From NCBI GenBank assembly GCA_022824225.1, contig JAJEAH010000077.1:1-48134 (forward strand): 48,134 nt of DNA, given 5' to 3'. The notes beneath the pieces were generated by a model. It worked only from the letters and a program-made list of their open reading frames with translations. It was not told the DNA's origin and did no database searches. Positions 17,046-26,473 of this stretch are shown here, one piece after another. Source of the DNA: Chloroflexota bacterium. GTDB lineage: Bacteria; Chloroflexota; UBA11872; VXOZ01. Position 1 is the first letter of the stretch. Every line of letters starts with the position of its first letter. The translations under genes were made by a program, and so were the position numbers.

Positions 17046-18461
17046 CTACTGCCACTGATTGGGCAAAGTCCCGCGCTGGAGGATGAAGTTGAGGATCGCG
17101 TGGAGCTTGGCTAGGGTCTCGGGCACTGGGACAAGGCCTCCATTCATCATCCGGTGATAGTGGTGGGCGATCACGGGGCTATAGAGCGCAAACGATGGCG
17201 CTATGGGGAGCCGGCGCTGGGAATTCGCGTGGTCGCGCACGGACTCCGCGTAGTGGGGCGCCGCGGTGCTCGCGGTCAGCGCATCCGACCGCACTGGCAG
17301 CGCCTGGCCGTCGGCTAGCGCGCGGCCTTGCGCCACAGGTCCCAGTAGCCAGGACAAGAACTCCCACGCGCCGTCTACGTGCTGCGCTCCGGTCACAACG
17401 GCCATGCCGTCGTAATGGGTGAGCACGCGGCTGTCGTTACCGCCAACCGTATAGAGCGCCCTCGCCTGCCACGCGGTTTCCGTCTCTTGCAGCCGAAACA
17501 CGTCGCGCGCGCTGCCGAGGTACATGGCCAGTCTATTGTGGGCGAAATGCTCCACGTACGCGTCGGCGCCAAGCTCCCCGACCTGTGGGGCAATGCGCAG
17601 CGCGTGCCGCCAGTCCTGCAAGACGCTGAGCGCCCCCGCCGCGTCCGGCGCGGCGAGCGTGCTCGTTCTACCCGCCTCGTCCAGCACGTCGCCGCCGCCG
17701 CTCCACAGCCAGGGCACGGCCTGGAACCACGAGTCCGGGAAACCCACGACCCCCCAGTTTGGTCGATTGTCCGCGCCGGATTTCGCAAGCCGGCTTCCCG
17801 CTTCCCGCGCCGTCTCAAGCGTCCACCGCTCTTCGGAGACGAGCGAGGAAAGGCCGCTCTCCCGTAGCATGGTCTCGTTGATGAAGAGCAGCCTCGGATT
17901 GCTGCGCCAGGGCAAACCGTAGAAGTCGCCCAGCCCCGCGCGTCCGGCTTCCGGATAATAGCGAAACGCGCCCAGGCCAGCCGCCGGAATTCCTCCCAGC
18001 GCGGTTTCATCCGACCACGCATTGACGAAAGTTTGCAGGTTGACGTAGAGATTTCGTTCGACCCAATGGGGAAAGAACACGTCTTGAATCGACGCCGCGT
18101 CCGGCGGCATTCCGGCCGCCGCCGAGATGAAGACGACTTCCTCCAACGGACGCCGATAGAATTCCTGGTTGAGCCGGACGTGCGGCAGTTCTTGCTCAAG
18201 CTCTCGCGTGACGCTGGACCACAGGCGGCGCTCCAAGGGATCATCCCATGCAAAGTGCCAGAGATCCAGAGTCTCTCGCGGCGACGGCGCCTCGGCGGCT
18301 CCGCTTTCTCTCAAGGGGACCACCGGGGGGCGCGCGCCGAGTGCGGCCGGCGCCGACGCGGGCGGCTCGACGCGGACCTCGGCGGGTTGACCGCAGGTGA
18401 GCACAAGCGGGGGAACGGCGAGCGCACCGGCCAGGAATTGGCGACGCGTAATACGGGGCAT
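17046..18461 (-). CDS. ABC-transporter substrate-binding lipoprotein, sugar type
   Basis: 471 residues, family 1 extracellular solute-binding fold. The N-terminus from ATG 18461 has twin arginines (R6, R7 in RRQFLAG), a hydrophobic stretch and a Cys (C23 in LVLTC), pointing to Tat export and lipid attachment, although Thr before the Cys is unusual for a lipobox. LDLWHFAWDD opens the mature domain, where MalE-like proteins carry LTLWH. The frame is open 29 codons further upstream, but those residues lack signal-peptide character. No permease or ATPase gene lies beside it, so it is an orphan that must share a transporter encoded elsewhere. The C-terminal half (LSWLLGPVAQGRALADGQALPVR) is typical of sugar binders. 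Confidence 0.82.
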   Translation of the reverse strand: MPRITRRQFLAGALAVPPLVLTCGQPAEVRVEPPASAPAALGARPPVVPLRESGAAEAPSPRETLDLWHFAWDDPLERRLWSSVTRELEQELPHVRLNQEFYRRPLEEVVFISAAAGMPPDAASIQDVFFPHWVERNLYVNLQTFVNAWSDETALGGIPAAGLGAFRYYPEAGRAGLGDFYGLPWRSNPRLLFINETMLRESGLSSLVSEERWTLETAREAGSRLAKSGADNRPNWGVVGFPDSWFQAVPWLWSGGGDVLDEAGRTSTLAAPDAAGALSVLQDWRHALRIAPQVGELGADAYVEHFAHNRLAMYLGSARDVFRLQETETAWQARALYTVGGNDSRVLTHYDGMAVVTGAQHVDGAWEFLSWLLGPVAQGRALADGQALPVRSDALTASTAAPHYAESVRDHANSQRRLPIAPSFALYSPVIAHHYHRMMNGGLVPVPETLAKLHAILNFILQRGTLPNQWQ

Positions 18462-18812
18462 GGTGGATAACAAGAAGCAGTCTGCGTGGAAGGCCCCTGG
18501 GGAAGAGGCAAGAGCGCGGGCTCTTCCTCGCAGCTTATCATGAATCAAATGCCGGCGCTAGGTATGGGGCCAGTGGGGGGAAAAGCAGCGCAGTGCCGCC
18601 CGGGTAGTCGAATTGGCAGACCCACTGCGCCGACCCGCGCCCCGCCCAGACGCCGGTCCGGCTGCTCCCAAATAACGCACACGTGGCGGGTATTCGCCCA
18701 TCGCCGACGCCGGAGCGATAGCCAGGACGGCTCTAGCAAGGACGACCGCGCCAGCCGAAAGCGGGGCGTGCTTCGTCCGTTGGGGCTCTCCTGCCCGCCC
18801 GCTACTGAATAG
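18462..18812. other. Intergenic, no gene seen
   Basis: A 351-bp gap between two minus-strand genes: the 5' side of the binding protein and the 3' side of the hydrolase. No promoter pair or terminator could be supported. Confidence 0.5.
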
Positions 18813-20933
18813 CTACGTGCTCTGCGACCACGCCGCGAGCGCAGCCAGCGTCTCGGACCGCGTAGCCCGCGGCAGTATCTTCAGAGCTTTGTGCGCGTCC
18901 AATTGCTTGTACAGGCGCTTGGACGGAGCAAACGTATCCTTGCAGTCTTCCCGAGTCACAGCCTCGCCCATGGCATCGAGCGGATTGACGACGGCAACGG
19001 CGCGCGGCGCCAGCGCTCCCACCAAGCTCGGCAGGTCATAATGCAGTAGAATGCCGGGCAGGAAGCTGCTCGCGGGCACTGAGTACTCACCCGCACGCGT
19101 TATGTGGCGATACGACGCCAGTGTGTCGAGAACAGCCACGCGCTGAATGCGTTCATCGAGGACAGCGGCATGGAGCGCAACCAGTCCACCCCCGCCCCGG
19201 CCCAACACAGCCATGCCGTGGGACCGGACATCCTCGCGGGCCGCGATCTGGTCGACGCAGCGAATCACGTCGGCTACGCGCTGGGTGAGCGGCCACTCGC
19301 CCAAGAAGTAGCCCAGGTAGGCAAGCCGGGAGTCAGTGCCTAGCAACGACACGTCGCTCCTCGTGTACTTGACCTCGGCATCCCAGCGCGTTTCGCCCCA
19401 GCCGCGCAGGTCGACGGCAAAGACCAAGCTGCCTTGCCGGGCTAACTCAGCGGCGATGCCGTTGGCGTGCGCTTCCCGGTCTTTTCCGCCATCGTCGGCA
19501 AATATCACTGCGGGATGGGGTCCGTCCCCCGGCGGGTGATACACGAGACCGGGCACCGGCAAGTCCACTTCAGTCTCGAAGTACACTTCTTCCACGTGCA
19601 CGCCGCCCACCGTGCGCGTGCCCACCGCCTGCAAACCGCTGGCAGCCGGGCCGGCGTCATAGGCCAGTACCCGCCGCGCTGCCTGCCGAATCTCCTGCCG
19701 GTAGCGTTCGGCGTCCTTGCGTTTTGCCAGTTTCGGTACGGCGGGTGTGAGCGCCTGCACGCGCTTCTCGTTCAAGGAGACCACAGTTTCGTTTTGTTCG
19801 GTCAATATGACTTGGCCGGCAGGCGTGCACCACAACGTTTCCGGCGCTTCAGGGGTGAAGGGCGCTTCCTCAACCGCCCCGGGCCGGTCTCCCAGCCAGC
19901 GATTGAACCAGGCATACATGGACTCGCGCATCGGCTGGTTGTAGTCATGGTGGGCGACGGGCTCCACCATGTTGGCCCGCTCCGGCACACCAAGCGCCGT
20001 GTAGCAATCGAGCACGTCGGCGTATACGTCTCGGGCGCCAATCAAAGGAAAGAAATCATAGACCGTTGACATGATCTGCATGGGCAAGGGCGCGCGGCAC
20101 ATGAGCAGGTCCGCCATGTCCAGGTCATGTGGGTAGCTGCCGGCTGGGTCCTGGCACGGGTCGCCAATTTGTCCCTTGGAGTGCATCCGCTCGTAGGTAG
20201 ATGTGGAGCATACCGGCGCCGCTGCCTTGATACGGTCATCGAAGGCGGTGAGGAACATGGTGTACGTGCCGCCGCCGGACGCGCCGGTGCAGCCGATGCG
20301 GCTGGAGTCCACGTCCGTACGCATTTCCAGGTAGTCGAGCATGCGCACGCCGTCCCAAACCATGTGATTGATTACCGTCTGGCCGATGAGCCAGCAGGGC
20401 AGACACGCTGCCGCGTGCTGCTCCGTGCTGCTGACCATGGGGTTGGAATTCGTTGCCGTGTCCCACACCTGGCTGCGTTCGCCCTGCCCGATGGGATCGT
20501 AGACGAGGGCAACGTATCCGTTTCGGGCCAAGCCAATGCCCCGGGCCTGCACCACCAACTCGCCCTTGCCGTCAGCCCAATGTCCCAGCGGATTCAGCAC
20601 CGCCGGCAGCGGTTCGGAGATTTCCGGCGGGCGGTAGAGGTTCACTGTCACGGGAAAGCCGGGCTGGCTTTCGATGAGGAGCTTTTCGATGACGTAGCCG
20701 TCGCGCTCCAGCAGACCCACAAGCTGCGGGTTGAGGGGCGTCTTTTCGGGGAACTGCCCCAACGACTGGCGAAAGTTCTCCCGCACGGCCTGCTGATGTC
20801 CCTGCCAATCGGCCGCGGAAGTAAAGGCGCGCAGCTTGCGTTTGCGGCGCCAATTGTGCTCCCGCGCTTCCCGTAGGAGATAGCCAAAGTAGGCCTCACC
20901 CACGCCGTTCACGCGGCCACTCAGTACTGCCAT
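18813..20933 (-). CDS. Tandem alpha/beta-hydrolase, acetyl-xylan-esterase-like
   Basis: 706 residues with two alpha/beta-hydrolase units. The first (about 60-345) has a nucleophile elbow G217-A-S219-G-G, and HHD (328-330) near its end is a candidate for the catalytic His region. It resembles AXE1/glucuronoyl-esterase-like proteins, which remove acyl or methyl esters from plant polysaccharides. The second (about 440-700) keeps the fold (LVFAVDLRGWGETRW) but its elbow is G578-R-G580-G-G: the serine is replaced by Gly, so this half is probably not catalytic. GAGGAG lies seven bases before the ATG. No signal peptide is present, so it would act in the cytoplasm on imported esters. Substrate not known. 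Confidence 0.75.
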   Translation of the reverse strand: MAVLSGRVNGVGEAYFGYLLREAREHNWRRKRKLRAFTSAADWQGHQQAVRENFRQSLGQFPEKTPLNPQLVGLLERDGYVIEKLLIESQPGFPVTVNLYRPPEISEPLPAVLNPLGHWADGKGELVVQARGIGLARNGYVALVYDPIGQGERSQVWDTATNSNPMVSSTEQHAAACLPCWLIGQTVINHMVWDGVRMLDYLEMRTDVDSSRIGCTGASGGGTYTMFLTAFDDRIKAAAPVCSTSTYERMHSKGQIGDPCQDPAGSYPHDLDMADLLMCRAPLPMQIMSTVYDFFPLIGARDVYADVLDCYTALGVPERANMVEPVAHHDYNQPMRESMYAWFNRWLGDRPGAVEEAPFTPEAPETLWCTPAGQVILTEQNETVVSLNEKRVQALTPAVPKLAKRKDAERYRQEIRQAARRVLAYDAGPAASGLQAVGTRTVGGVHVEEVYFETEVDLPVPGLVYHPPGDGPHPAVIFADDGGKDREAHANGIAAELARQGSLVFAVDLRGWGETRWDAEVKYTRSDVSLLGTDSRLAYLGYFLGEWPLTQRVADVIRCVDQIAAREDVRSHGMAVLGRGGGGLVALHAAVLDERIQRVAVLDTLASYRHITRAGEYSVPASSFLPGILLHYDLPSLVGALAPRAVAVVNPLDAMGEAVTREDCKDTFAPSKRLYKQLDAHKALKILPRATRSETLAALAAWSQST

Positions 20934-21332
20934 GGGGAAACTCCTCTGCTATCAGCTTCCATGCGCCCAGAAACCCTATGCGTTCCAGCGACATGCCTAG
21001 CCGGCCTGGCACGGGAGCCTGTTCGACATGCCGGTCCCTGCCGGTCAGAAACACTGGACTCAGCTATTGAATAGACCGGCGTCCTTCTTTGATTTCGGCA
21101 GAATGCCGATCCGCCCAGCCGAGCCGATGGCGCCGCCGCGCAGGCGCTGCTCCGGGGGCACGTCTTCGCCCAATGGCCGAAACCCTGACCGTAGAGACTC
21201 GGCTTAAGCGGCGCCTCCGGCCCCGACCCGCCCTCGCCAACTTCCCGTACGTCGCCAAACCGGTTGGGCCGGTGCCATGAGAATACACCAGCTTGGATGC
21301 AGTGAGCAAAGTGTGATACTATCGTTGCCGTC
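20934..21332. other. Divergent intergenic, hydrolase and M20 deacylase
   Basis: A 399-bp promoter region for two divergent genes. The only clear element is the plus-strand promoter at 21293-21320. Confidence 0.55.
21293..21320 (+). promoter_or_regulatory. Promoter TTGGAT-16-GATACT
   Basis: A -35-like TTGGAT (21293-21298) and -10-like GATACT (21315-21320) lie 16 bases apart, ending 12 bases before ATG 21333. Transcription would begin within a few bases of the start codon, and no ribosome site is visible, so the mRNA would be leaderless or nearly so. Confidence 0.5.
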
Positions 21333-22595
21333 ATGACGACAACCCGCTCCCACGACATCCGCGCCTTCTTCGAAGCCGAAGTGCCCGCAGTGGCGGACTG
21401 GCTCTTTGCGCTGTGCGCGCTGGAGAGCAAACTCGGCGATGAGGCCGCGACGCGCGCCGAGGTGACGGCAGCGTTTCAAGGCTTGGGCTTGGCTGTCGAG
21501 GAAGTGCCCTACCCAGTCGATCTCACCGCTAACCCCCACCATGTTCCCGTACCCGATCTCGCTCAGTTTCCCGATCACGTACGCGCCAACGTATTGGCTA
21601 CGCGCGCCGGGGGCGGCGGGGGGCGCAGCCTCATTTTACAGACCCACCTGGACGTCGTGCCTGCGAGCGAAGGGCAGCGGTACGAACGCGTTCAGGACCC
21701 AGAACGGGGTGAATTGCTCTACGCACGGGGCAGCAACGACGCCAAGGGACAAGTGGCGACGCTGCTCTTGGTCATGCGCGCTTTGGCACACTTTGGCATT
21801 GAGCTCGGCGGCGATCTCGCCCTGCAGTTGGTGACGGAAGAAGAAGTGGGCGGCAACGGCGCGCTGGCGTTCATTCATGCCGGCTACCGCGCCGACGGCG
21901 TCGTTGTCATGGAGCCGTCGCTCAGCCAGATCCATCCCGCCAATCGCGGTGCGCTGTGGTTCCAGATTGGCATCGAAGGCGTGAGCATGCACATGGGACG
22001 TATGCACGAAGGCGTGAGCGCCATCGACAAGGGCATCGCCCTCATTGCCAGTTTCAAGGAATATGAGAAGGAACTGGTGGCGATGAGCAAAGGCTACCAC
22101 GGATTCGAGCGCTACGAGCACCCCGTGCAACTCAACGTCGGCATCTTCCAGGGCGGCCACTGGCCCAGCGCCGTGTCAGGCGAGGCCGTGATCGAGGGCG
22201 GTGTGGGCTTCCTGCCCAACAAAGCCATGGCAGACGTGCGCGCAGACCTGGAACGCATCGTGGCGACGCACCCCGATCCGTGGATACGCGAGCACACGTC
22301 AATTGCCTTCAACAAGCTGCGCAATGACTCATTCGAGATTCCCTACGACCATCCACTCCCGACCATGCTGCACGCCGCCGCGAAGGCTGTCGGCGTGGAA
22401 AGTGAGGTGTTTGGCTGGAACGTCTCCTGCGACGCGCGGCTCTATTCTCGCGTCGGCGGATTGCCTGTGGTCGTCTTCGGGCCGGGCGACCTGGCCACCG
22501 CACACGGCCCGCACGAACACTTCGCCGTAGCCGATATGATTGACGCCGCCTGTGCGTTGACGCAATTCGTGCAGGAGTGGTGCGGCGTCACGTAG
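21333..22595 (+). CDS. M20-family metallodeacylase (ArgE/DapE-like)
   Basis: 420 residues, the usual size for M20 enzymes. Metal and catalytic motifs are in order: QTHLDVVP (H105, D107), GSNDAKG (D136, bridging), TEEEVGGNG (general base and ligand, around E169-E171), VMEPS (ligand Glu), and GPHEHFA near the end (last His). These cytoplasmic enzymes use two zinc ions to cleave N-acyl amino acids or small peptides. The ArgE/DapE signature does not fix the substrate. The lid domain (about 205-320) is present and complete. The gene seems to have its own near-leaderless promoter and is followed 50 bases later by a small gene of unknown function. Confidence 0.88.
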   Translation: MTTTRSHDIRAFFEAEVPAVADWLFALCALESKLGDEAATRAEVTAAFQGLGLAVEEVPYPVDLTANPHHVPVPDLAQFPDHVRANVLATRAGGGGGRSLILQTHLDVVPASEGQRYERVQDPERGELLYARGSNDAKGQVATLLLVMRALAHFGIELGGDLALQLVTEEEVGGNGALAFIHAGYRADGVVVMEPSLSQIHPANRGALWFQIGIEGVSMHMGRMHEGVSAIDKGIALIASFKEYEKELVAMSKGYHGFERYEHPVQLNVGIFQGGHWPSAVSGEAVIEGGVGFLPNKAMADVRADLERIVATHPDPWIREHTSIAFNKLRNDSFEIPYDHPLPTMLHAAAKAVGVESEVFGWNVSCDARLYSRVGGLPVVVFGPGDLATAHGPHEHFAVADMIDAACALTQFVQEWCGVT

Positions 22596-22645
22596 GCGGC
22601 GGCCAATCCCGGCACGGAAGTAGCGCTGATTCCCATTGGGGCCAA

Positions 22646-23290
22646 ATGACACCTTCTCTATCCCACAGCGACGACGGCCGCAGAATCTGGGAAGCCCTCG
22701 CCTTCATGCTGCATCGGGTCTACGAACCGCTGGAAGAGGAAGCGGGGGACTGGGCCATCATCGGCAGTGCGGCGTCCGCGTTGCAGGACATAGCGATTAG
22801 TCCCAACGAGCTGCGCATCCTCACGACCCCGGACACGCTCGACATCTGGTCCGGCCACCTTTGGGACTGGCTGGAGAGCGAACCCAACGGCGAAGATCCG
22901 GACCGGGCAAAGCTCACGCTGGCGGTTGAAAACGCCCCCGTTACCGTGTTTGTGCGCGAACCGCGTGAGAATGAACAAGGTATACTGCTAGAAGGTGTTG
23001 GCGGCGCGCTGTGGGACGTTGTGGGGAGGGTGCGATTCCGCAATTGGCTCGTTCCCGTCGTGCCACTGGAAGTGCAGTTTGCGACCGCGGTTGGGCGCAT
23101 GTTGCGCGACCCGGCCCAAGCATCGTGGCGTCAATTGGCCGACTTGATGGCCAAGGAACTTTATGTCAATGGCTTCTACCGCGAGTTGATCGAAGAAGCG
23201 CTCAGTCCCTACGGCGGCCAAGCCGGCGGTGTGGCGTTTGAGCTCATTCGCGCTCACGCGGCGGAGCGTGCTTCACGGCCCGGCCACTGA
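22646..23290 (+). CDS. Unknown protein, nucleotidyltransferase-like features
   Basis: 214 residues from ATG 22646. I do not recognise a named family with certainty. DWAIIGSAASALQDI followed by ELRILTTPDTLD resembles the start of the minimal nucleotidyltransferase fold (a GS motif after a helix, then a strand), and residues about 150-165 (VPLEVQFATAVGRML) fit the same family layout, but the paired acidic residues are not clear. No membrane segment or signal peptide is seen. An overlapping GTG at 22577 inside the M20 gene is an alternative start, adding 23 residues without domain character. It follows the M20 gene on the same strand and is probably cotranscribed. The fold call is tentative. Confidence 0.6.
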   Translation: MTPSLSHSDDGRRIWEALAFMLHRVYEPLEEEAGDWAIIGSAASALQDIAISPNELRILTTPDTLDIWSGHLWDWLESEPNGEDPDRAKLTLAVENAPVTVFVREPRENEQGILLEGVGGALWDVVGRVRFRNWLVPVVPLEVQFATAVGRMLRDPAQASWRQLADLMAKELYVNGFYRELIEEALSPYGGQAGGVAFELIRAHAAERASRPGH

Positions 23291-23423
23291 AGCCGCGTTC
23301 ACGGCGCACTGGCGCCCTCGATAGCGCCCCCTTTTGACGGACCAAATTCAGTCTAGCGCGGAGGGTGAGCGGCGCGCGCTCCTTCCGAACCAGTAACGCA
23401 CAAACTGAGGAGAAAGGTCTTCC

Positions 23424-24506
23424 ATGGCAGACCCCATTCGCATCGGCGTCATTGGCACCGGCGTCTTTGGCATCAGCCACATGCGTGTCTTCAAGCAGGC
23501 CCAGAGCGAGGGTCGCACTGTGCTGGTGGCTGCGTGCTCATCGGGACGCGATCCGGCGCGGGACCAAGAACGCAAGGATGAGTTCGGCGTCCCCATCTAT
23601 ACCGACTGGCGGGAGATGCTCGACAGCGAATCCCTCGACGCCGTGACCATCGTTACGCCCGACCACCTCCATCGCGAAATGACAATCGAAGCGGCCAACC
23701 GCGGCCTGCACGTCCTGGTGGAAAAGCCGCTGGACGTCAGCACTGAAGGCTGCCAGGCCATCGTAGACGCCTGCAAGACGAACAACGTCTTTTTGCAAGT
23801 AGACTTCCACAAGCGCTACGACCCCTATCACCTTGCCTTGGAGCGGCAGTGCAACGACGGCACGCTGGGCGAGGTGCTCTACGGCTACGTGCACATGGAG
23901 GACAAGATCGTCGTACCCCGGGATTGGTTCCCGCACTGGGCCGGGTCGACGAGTCCCGCCTGGTTCCTGGGCGTGCACTTCTATGACCTGGTGCGCTGGT
24001 GCATCAAGAAGGATGCCGTGCGCGTGTACGCGACCGGACAGAAGAACAAGCTGGCCGCGGCCGGCATTGACACCTACGACGCAATCCAGGCCAAGGTGGA
24101 GTTCGAGGGGGGCACGAGCGTCTTCTTCGACACCGGCTGGGTGCTGCCCGACACGTTCGAGGCCATCGTCAACCAGTCTATCCGTCTTGTGGGCACCGAG
24201 GGCTTTGCAGAAGTGGATAGCCAGAATCGCGGCATGGAGGCCGCCAGCTACCGCGACGGCATGCGCACCTACAATGAGGCGTTCATGCGCGAAGAAGAGG
24301 ACAAGCACGGACGGGTCGTGTACCGCGGCTACGGGTACGAGAGCATCCTCGACTTCGTCGACAATCTGGAGTTTCTGCAAGAAGGCGGCACGATCGAGCA
24401 ACTCGAAGGCCGCTATCCCAGCGGCGAGGATGCAGTGGAAGTGACGCGCATTGCCGAAGCCGTGCATCAGAGCATCGACAGCGGCGCCATCGTTACGCTG
24501 AGGTAA
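23424..24506 (+). CDS. Gfo/Idh/MocA-family oxidoreductase
   Basis: 360 residues. GTGVFG (11-16) binds the dinucleotide, EKP is at 100-102, and the C-terminal domain has WFLGVHFYDLVRW, placing a His where family members hold the substrate. A GAGGAGAAAGG ribosome site lies upstream of ATG 23424. The next gene starts 12 bases after its stop, and an aminotransferase follows, so the three look like one operon (23424-26473). A dehydrogenase giving a keto compound followed by a PLP aminotransferase could make an amino sugar or an amino acid, but this is inference. Substrate unknown. Confidence 0.87.
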   Translation: MADPIRIGVIGTGVFGISHMRVFKQAQSEGRTVLVAACSSGRDPARDQERKDEFGVPIYTDWREMLDSESLDAVTIVTPDHLHREMTIEAANRGLHVLVEKPLDVSTEGCQAIVDACKTNNVFLQVDFHKRYDPYHLALERQCNDGTLGEVLYGYVHMEDKIVVPRDWFPHWAGSTSPAWFLGVHFYDLVRWCIKKDAVRVYATGQKNKLAAAGIDTYDAIQAKVEFEGGTSVFFDTGWVLPDTFEAIVNQSIRLVGTEGFAEVDSQNRGMEAASYRDGMRTYNEAFMREEEDKHGRVVYRGYGYESILDFVDNLEFLQEGGTIEQLEGRYPSGEDAVEVTRIAEAVHQSIDSGAIVTLR

Positions 24507-24518
24507 GCAATTCGGGCC

Positions 24519-25088
24519 ATGGAGCAGATCTTTCCCGAATTCTACTGCTGGCAAGCCTCGTTTCGCCCTGGGCGCGAGGCGTATAGCGCGTGGGTGGAAG
24601 GCGAAACGGAGAACGTGCTCATCGATCCGCTCACGCCGGAAGAGGGTCTCAGCCGGTTCAGCCACCCCAGCAAAGCCGTAATCGTGCTGCTGACAAACGC
24701 CAACCACGAGCGCGACGCCTATTCGATAAAGCTGGCGCTCCGCGCTGAGATATGGGCCCCGGAGGCGGCGTTGAGCGATCTCGACCTAACCCCCGACCGC
24801 GTGTACGGCAGCGAAGAAGAGCTGCCTTGCGGCCTACGGGCATACCATCTCGCAGACTCGCACTCTCCGGGCGAGACCGCGCTGCTCGTCCCCCGGGGCC
24901 CGGGCGTGCTCGTAATCGGCGATGGCCTCGTGGCGCAACCCGACACGGAATGGCGGGTGTTTCAGCCCCACGAACGAGCGGCGCTACAGCCACTGCTGGA
25001 AGCTGACTTCGATGCCGTGGTGACGTCTCACGGCGCGCCCGTTCTCTCCGGCGCCAAAGATCGCCTGCGGACCTTTCTCGCCGGGTAG
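24519..25088 (+). CDS. Metallo-beta-lactamase-fold-like protein, eroded metal site
   Basis: 189 residues with the strand pattern of the MBL fold: WVEGETENVLIDP (strand pair and Asp), VIVLLTNANHERDA, HSPGETALLVPR, LVIGDGLV and VVTSHGAPVL. In active members the motif after the third strand is HxHxDH. Here it reads NANHERD, so the first His is Asn and the last is absent; H123-type and final TSHG histidines remain. It may bind fewer metals or be a non-catalytic relative. It sits between a Gfo/Idh/MocA gene and an aminotransferase with short gaps, so it is probably cotranscribed. Start ATG 24519 is the first in frame after the previous stop. Confidence 0.65.
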   Translation: MEQIFPEFYCWQASFRPGREAYSAWVEGETENVLIDPLTPEEGLSRFSHPSKAVIVLLTNANHERDAYSIKLALRAEIWAPEAALSDLDLTPDRVYGSEEELPCGLRAYHLADSHSPGETALLVPRGPGVLVIGDGLVAQPDTEWRVFQPHERAALQPLLEADFDAVVTSHGAPVLSGAKDRLRTFLAG

Positions 25089-25123
25089 TGCCTGTTTCCA
25101 TCGTTTGCTATGGAGGAAAGTGA

Positions 25124-26473
25124 ATGAAAACCAGCGTACGTCCCCGTGGCCCGGAAATCAAGACGGAGTTGCCCGGCCCTCGCTCGCGGGAACTCATAGC
25201 GGTGTCGCAGCAGTATGAACCGCAAGCCGCCAGCGAGCAGGTGCCGATCGTGTGGAAACACGCGGAAGGCGTTTGGGTAACCGACATGGACGACAACACG
25301 TTTCTGGACTATACCAGCGGCGTGCTGGTGGCCAATGCCGGACACAGCCATCCCCGGCTGGTACGCGCCATGCAGGAGCAAGCGGAACACGCGGTCAACA
25401 CCTATGATTTTCTCAACGAGTGGCGTCCGCAGCTTGCGCAACGCCTGGTTGAGATTACGCCGCCCAATCTCTCCCGCGCAATCGTGCTGACCACGGGAGC
25501 GGAGACCATCGAGACCGCCATCAAGATTGCGCGGCTCTACACCGGCAAGCACGAGATCGTCGCATTCCACGGCGCATTCCACGGCAGGACCTTTGGCGCA
25601 ATGTCGGTGAACGGCAAGCGTTCCAGCCCCGGCATCCGCGGCTTTGGGCCGTTTCTGCCCGGTGTCGTGTTTGCGCCCTTTCCCTATCCGTACCGCAGCA
25701 TTCTGTGCCGGGGCCACGAAGACGAATGCAGCGAACGCAGCTTCGAGTACTTCAAGTGGATTGTCGAGACGGAATCGGAAAAGGACATCGCCGCCGTGCT
25801 GGTGGAGACCTACCAAGGAGCCGCAGGTTCCATCATCGCGCCCAAGCCGTGGCTACAGATGATGGCGCAGTGGTGCAAGGAAAACGGCGCGTTGCTTATC
25901 ATCGACGAGGTGCAAGCGTCATTTGGCCGCACCGGCAAGCTCTTTGGCTTCCAACACTACGACATCGAGCCCAATCTGCTCTGCCTTGGCAAGGGCATTT
26001 CGTCCACGGTTCCCGTTTCGGCTGTGCTCGGCGAAGAAGACATCATGAAGACCCTGACACCGGGCTCGGTTTCCAGCACCCACGGCGGCAACTCATTCTC
26101 CAGCCGGGTTGCCCTGGAGAACATCAACGTCATCCTGGACGAAAACCTCTCTGACAACGCGGCCCGAATCGGGGCCGTGCTCGACGAGCGCTTCCGGGCC
26201 ATGCAGCGCAAGTACGATATAATCGGCGACGTGCGCGGCTTGGGACTGGTATTTGGGCTGGAGTTGGTGAAAGACCGCGAAACGCGGGAGCCTGATCCGG
26301 CAGCCACCCACGCCATCATCGATGAGGCGTACCAGCGCGGTCTTGTCATGATCGCGCCCATAGGGTTCTACGGCAACGTTATCCGCATCGCACCGCCGCT
26401 GGTCATCACAGAAGAAGAAGCCTTGCTGGGCGCGGACATCCTAGAGGAAGCCATCGCGGCGGTTGTGGGTTGA
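25124..26473 (+). CDS. Class III PLP aminotransferase
   Basis: 449 residues. Fold-type I class III signature: TTGAETIETAIKIAR, FHGAFHGRT, D261 of IIDEVQ contacts the pyridine nitrogen, and K290 in LGKGISS forms the Schiff base. THGGNSFSS covers the phosphate site. Relatives transfer the omega or alpha amino group of GABA, ornithine, beta-alanine or 2,2-dialkylglycine to a keto acid. The binding-site loop alone does not decide between them. GGAGGAAAG lies directly upstream of ATG 25124. It closes a probable three-gene operon with a dehydrogenase and an MBL-like protein, so its amino acceptor may be the dehydrogenase product. Confidence 0.88.
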   Translation: MKTSVRPRGPEIKTELPGPRSRELIAVSQQYEPQAASEQVPIVWKHAEGVWVTDMDDNTFLDYTSGVLVANAGHSHPRLVRAMQEQAEHAVNTYDFLNEWRPQLAQRLVEITPPNLSRAIVLTTGAETIETAIKIARLYTGKHEIVAFHGAFHGRTFGAMSVNGKRSSPGIRGFGPFLPGVVFAPFPYPYRSILCRGHEDECSERSFEYFKWIVETESEKDIAAVLVETYQGAAGSIIAPKPWLQMMAQWCKENGALLIIDEVQASFGRTGKLFGFQHYDIEPNLLCLGKGISSTVPVSAVLGEEDIMKTLTPGSVSSTHGGNSFSSRVALENINVILDENLSDNAARIGAVLDERFRAMQRKYDIIGDVRGLGLVFGLELVKDRETREPDPAATHAIIDEAYQRGLVMIAPIGFYGNVIRIAPPLVITEEEALLGADILEEAIAAVVG

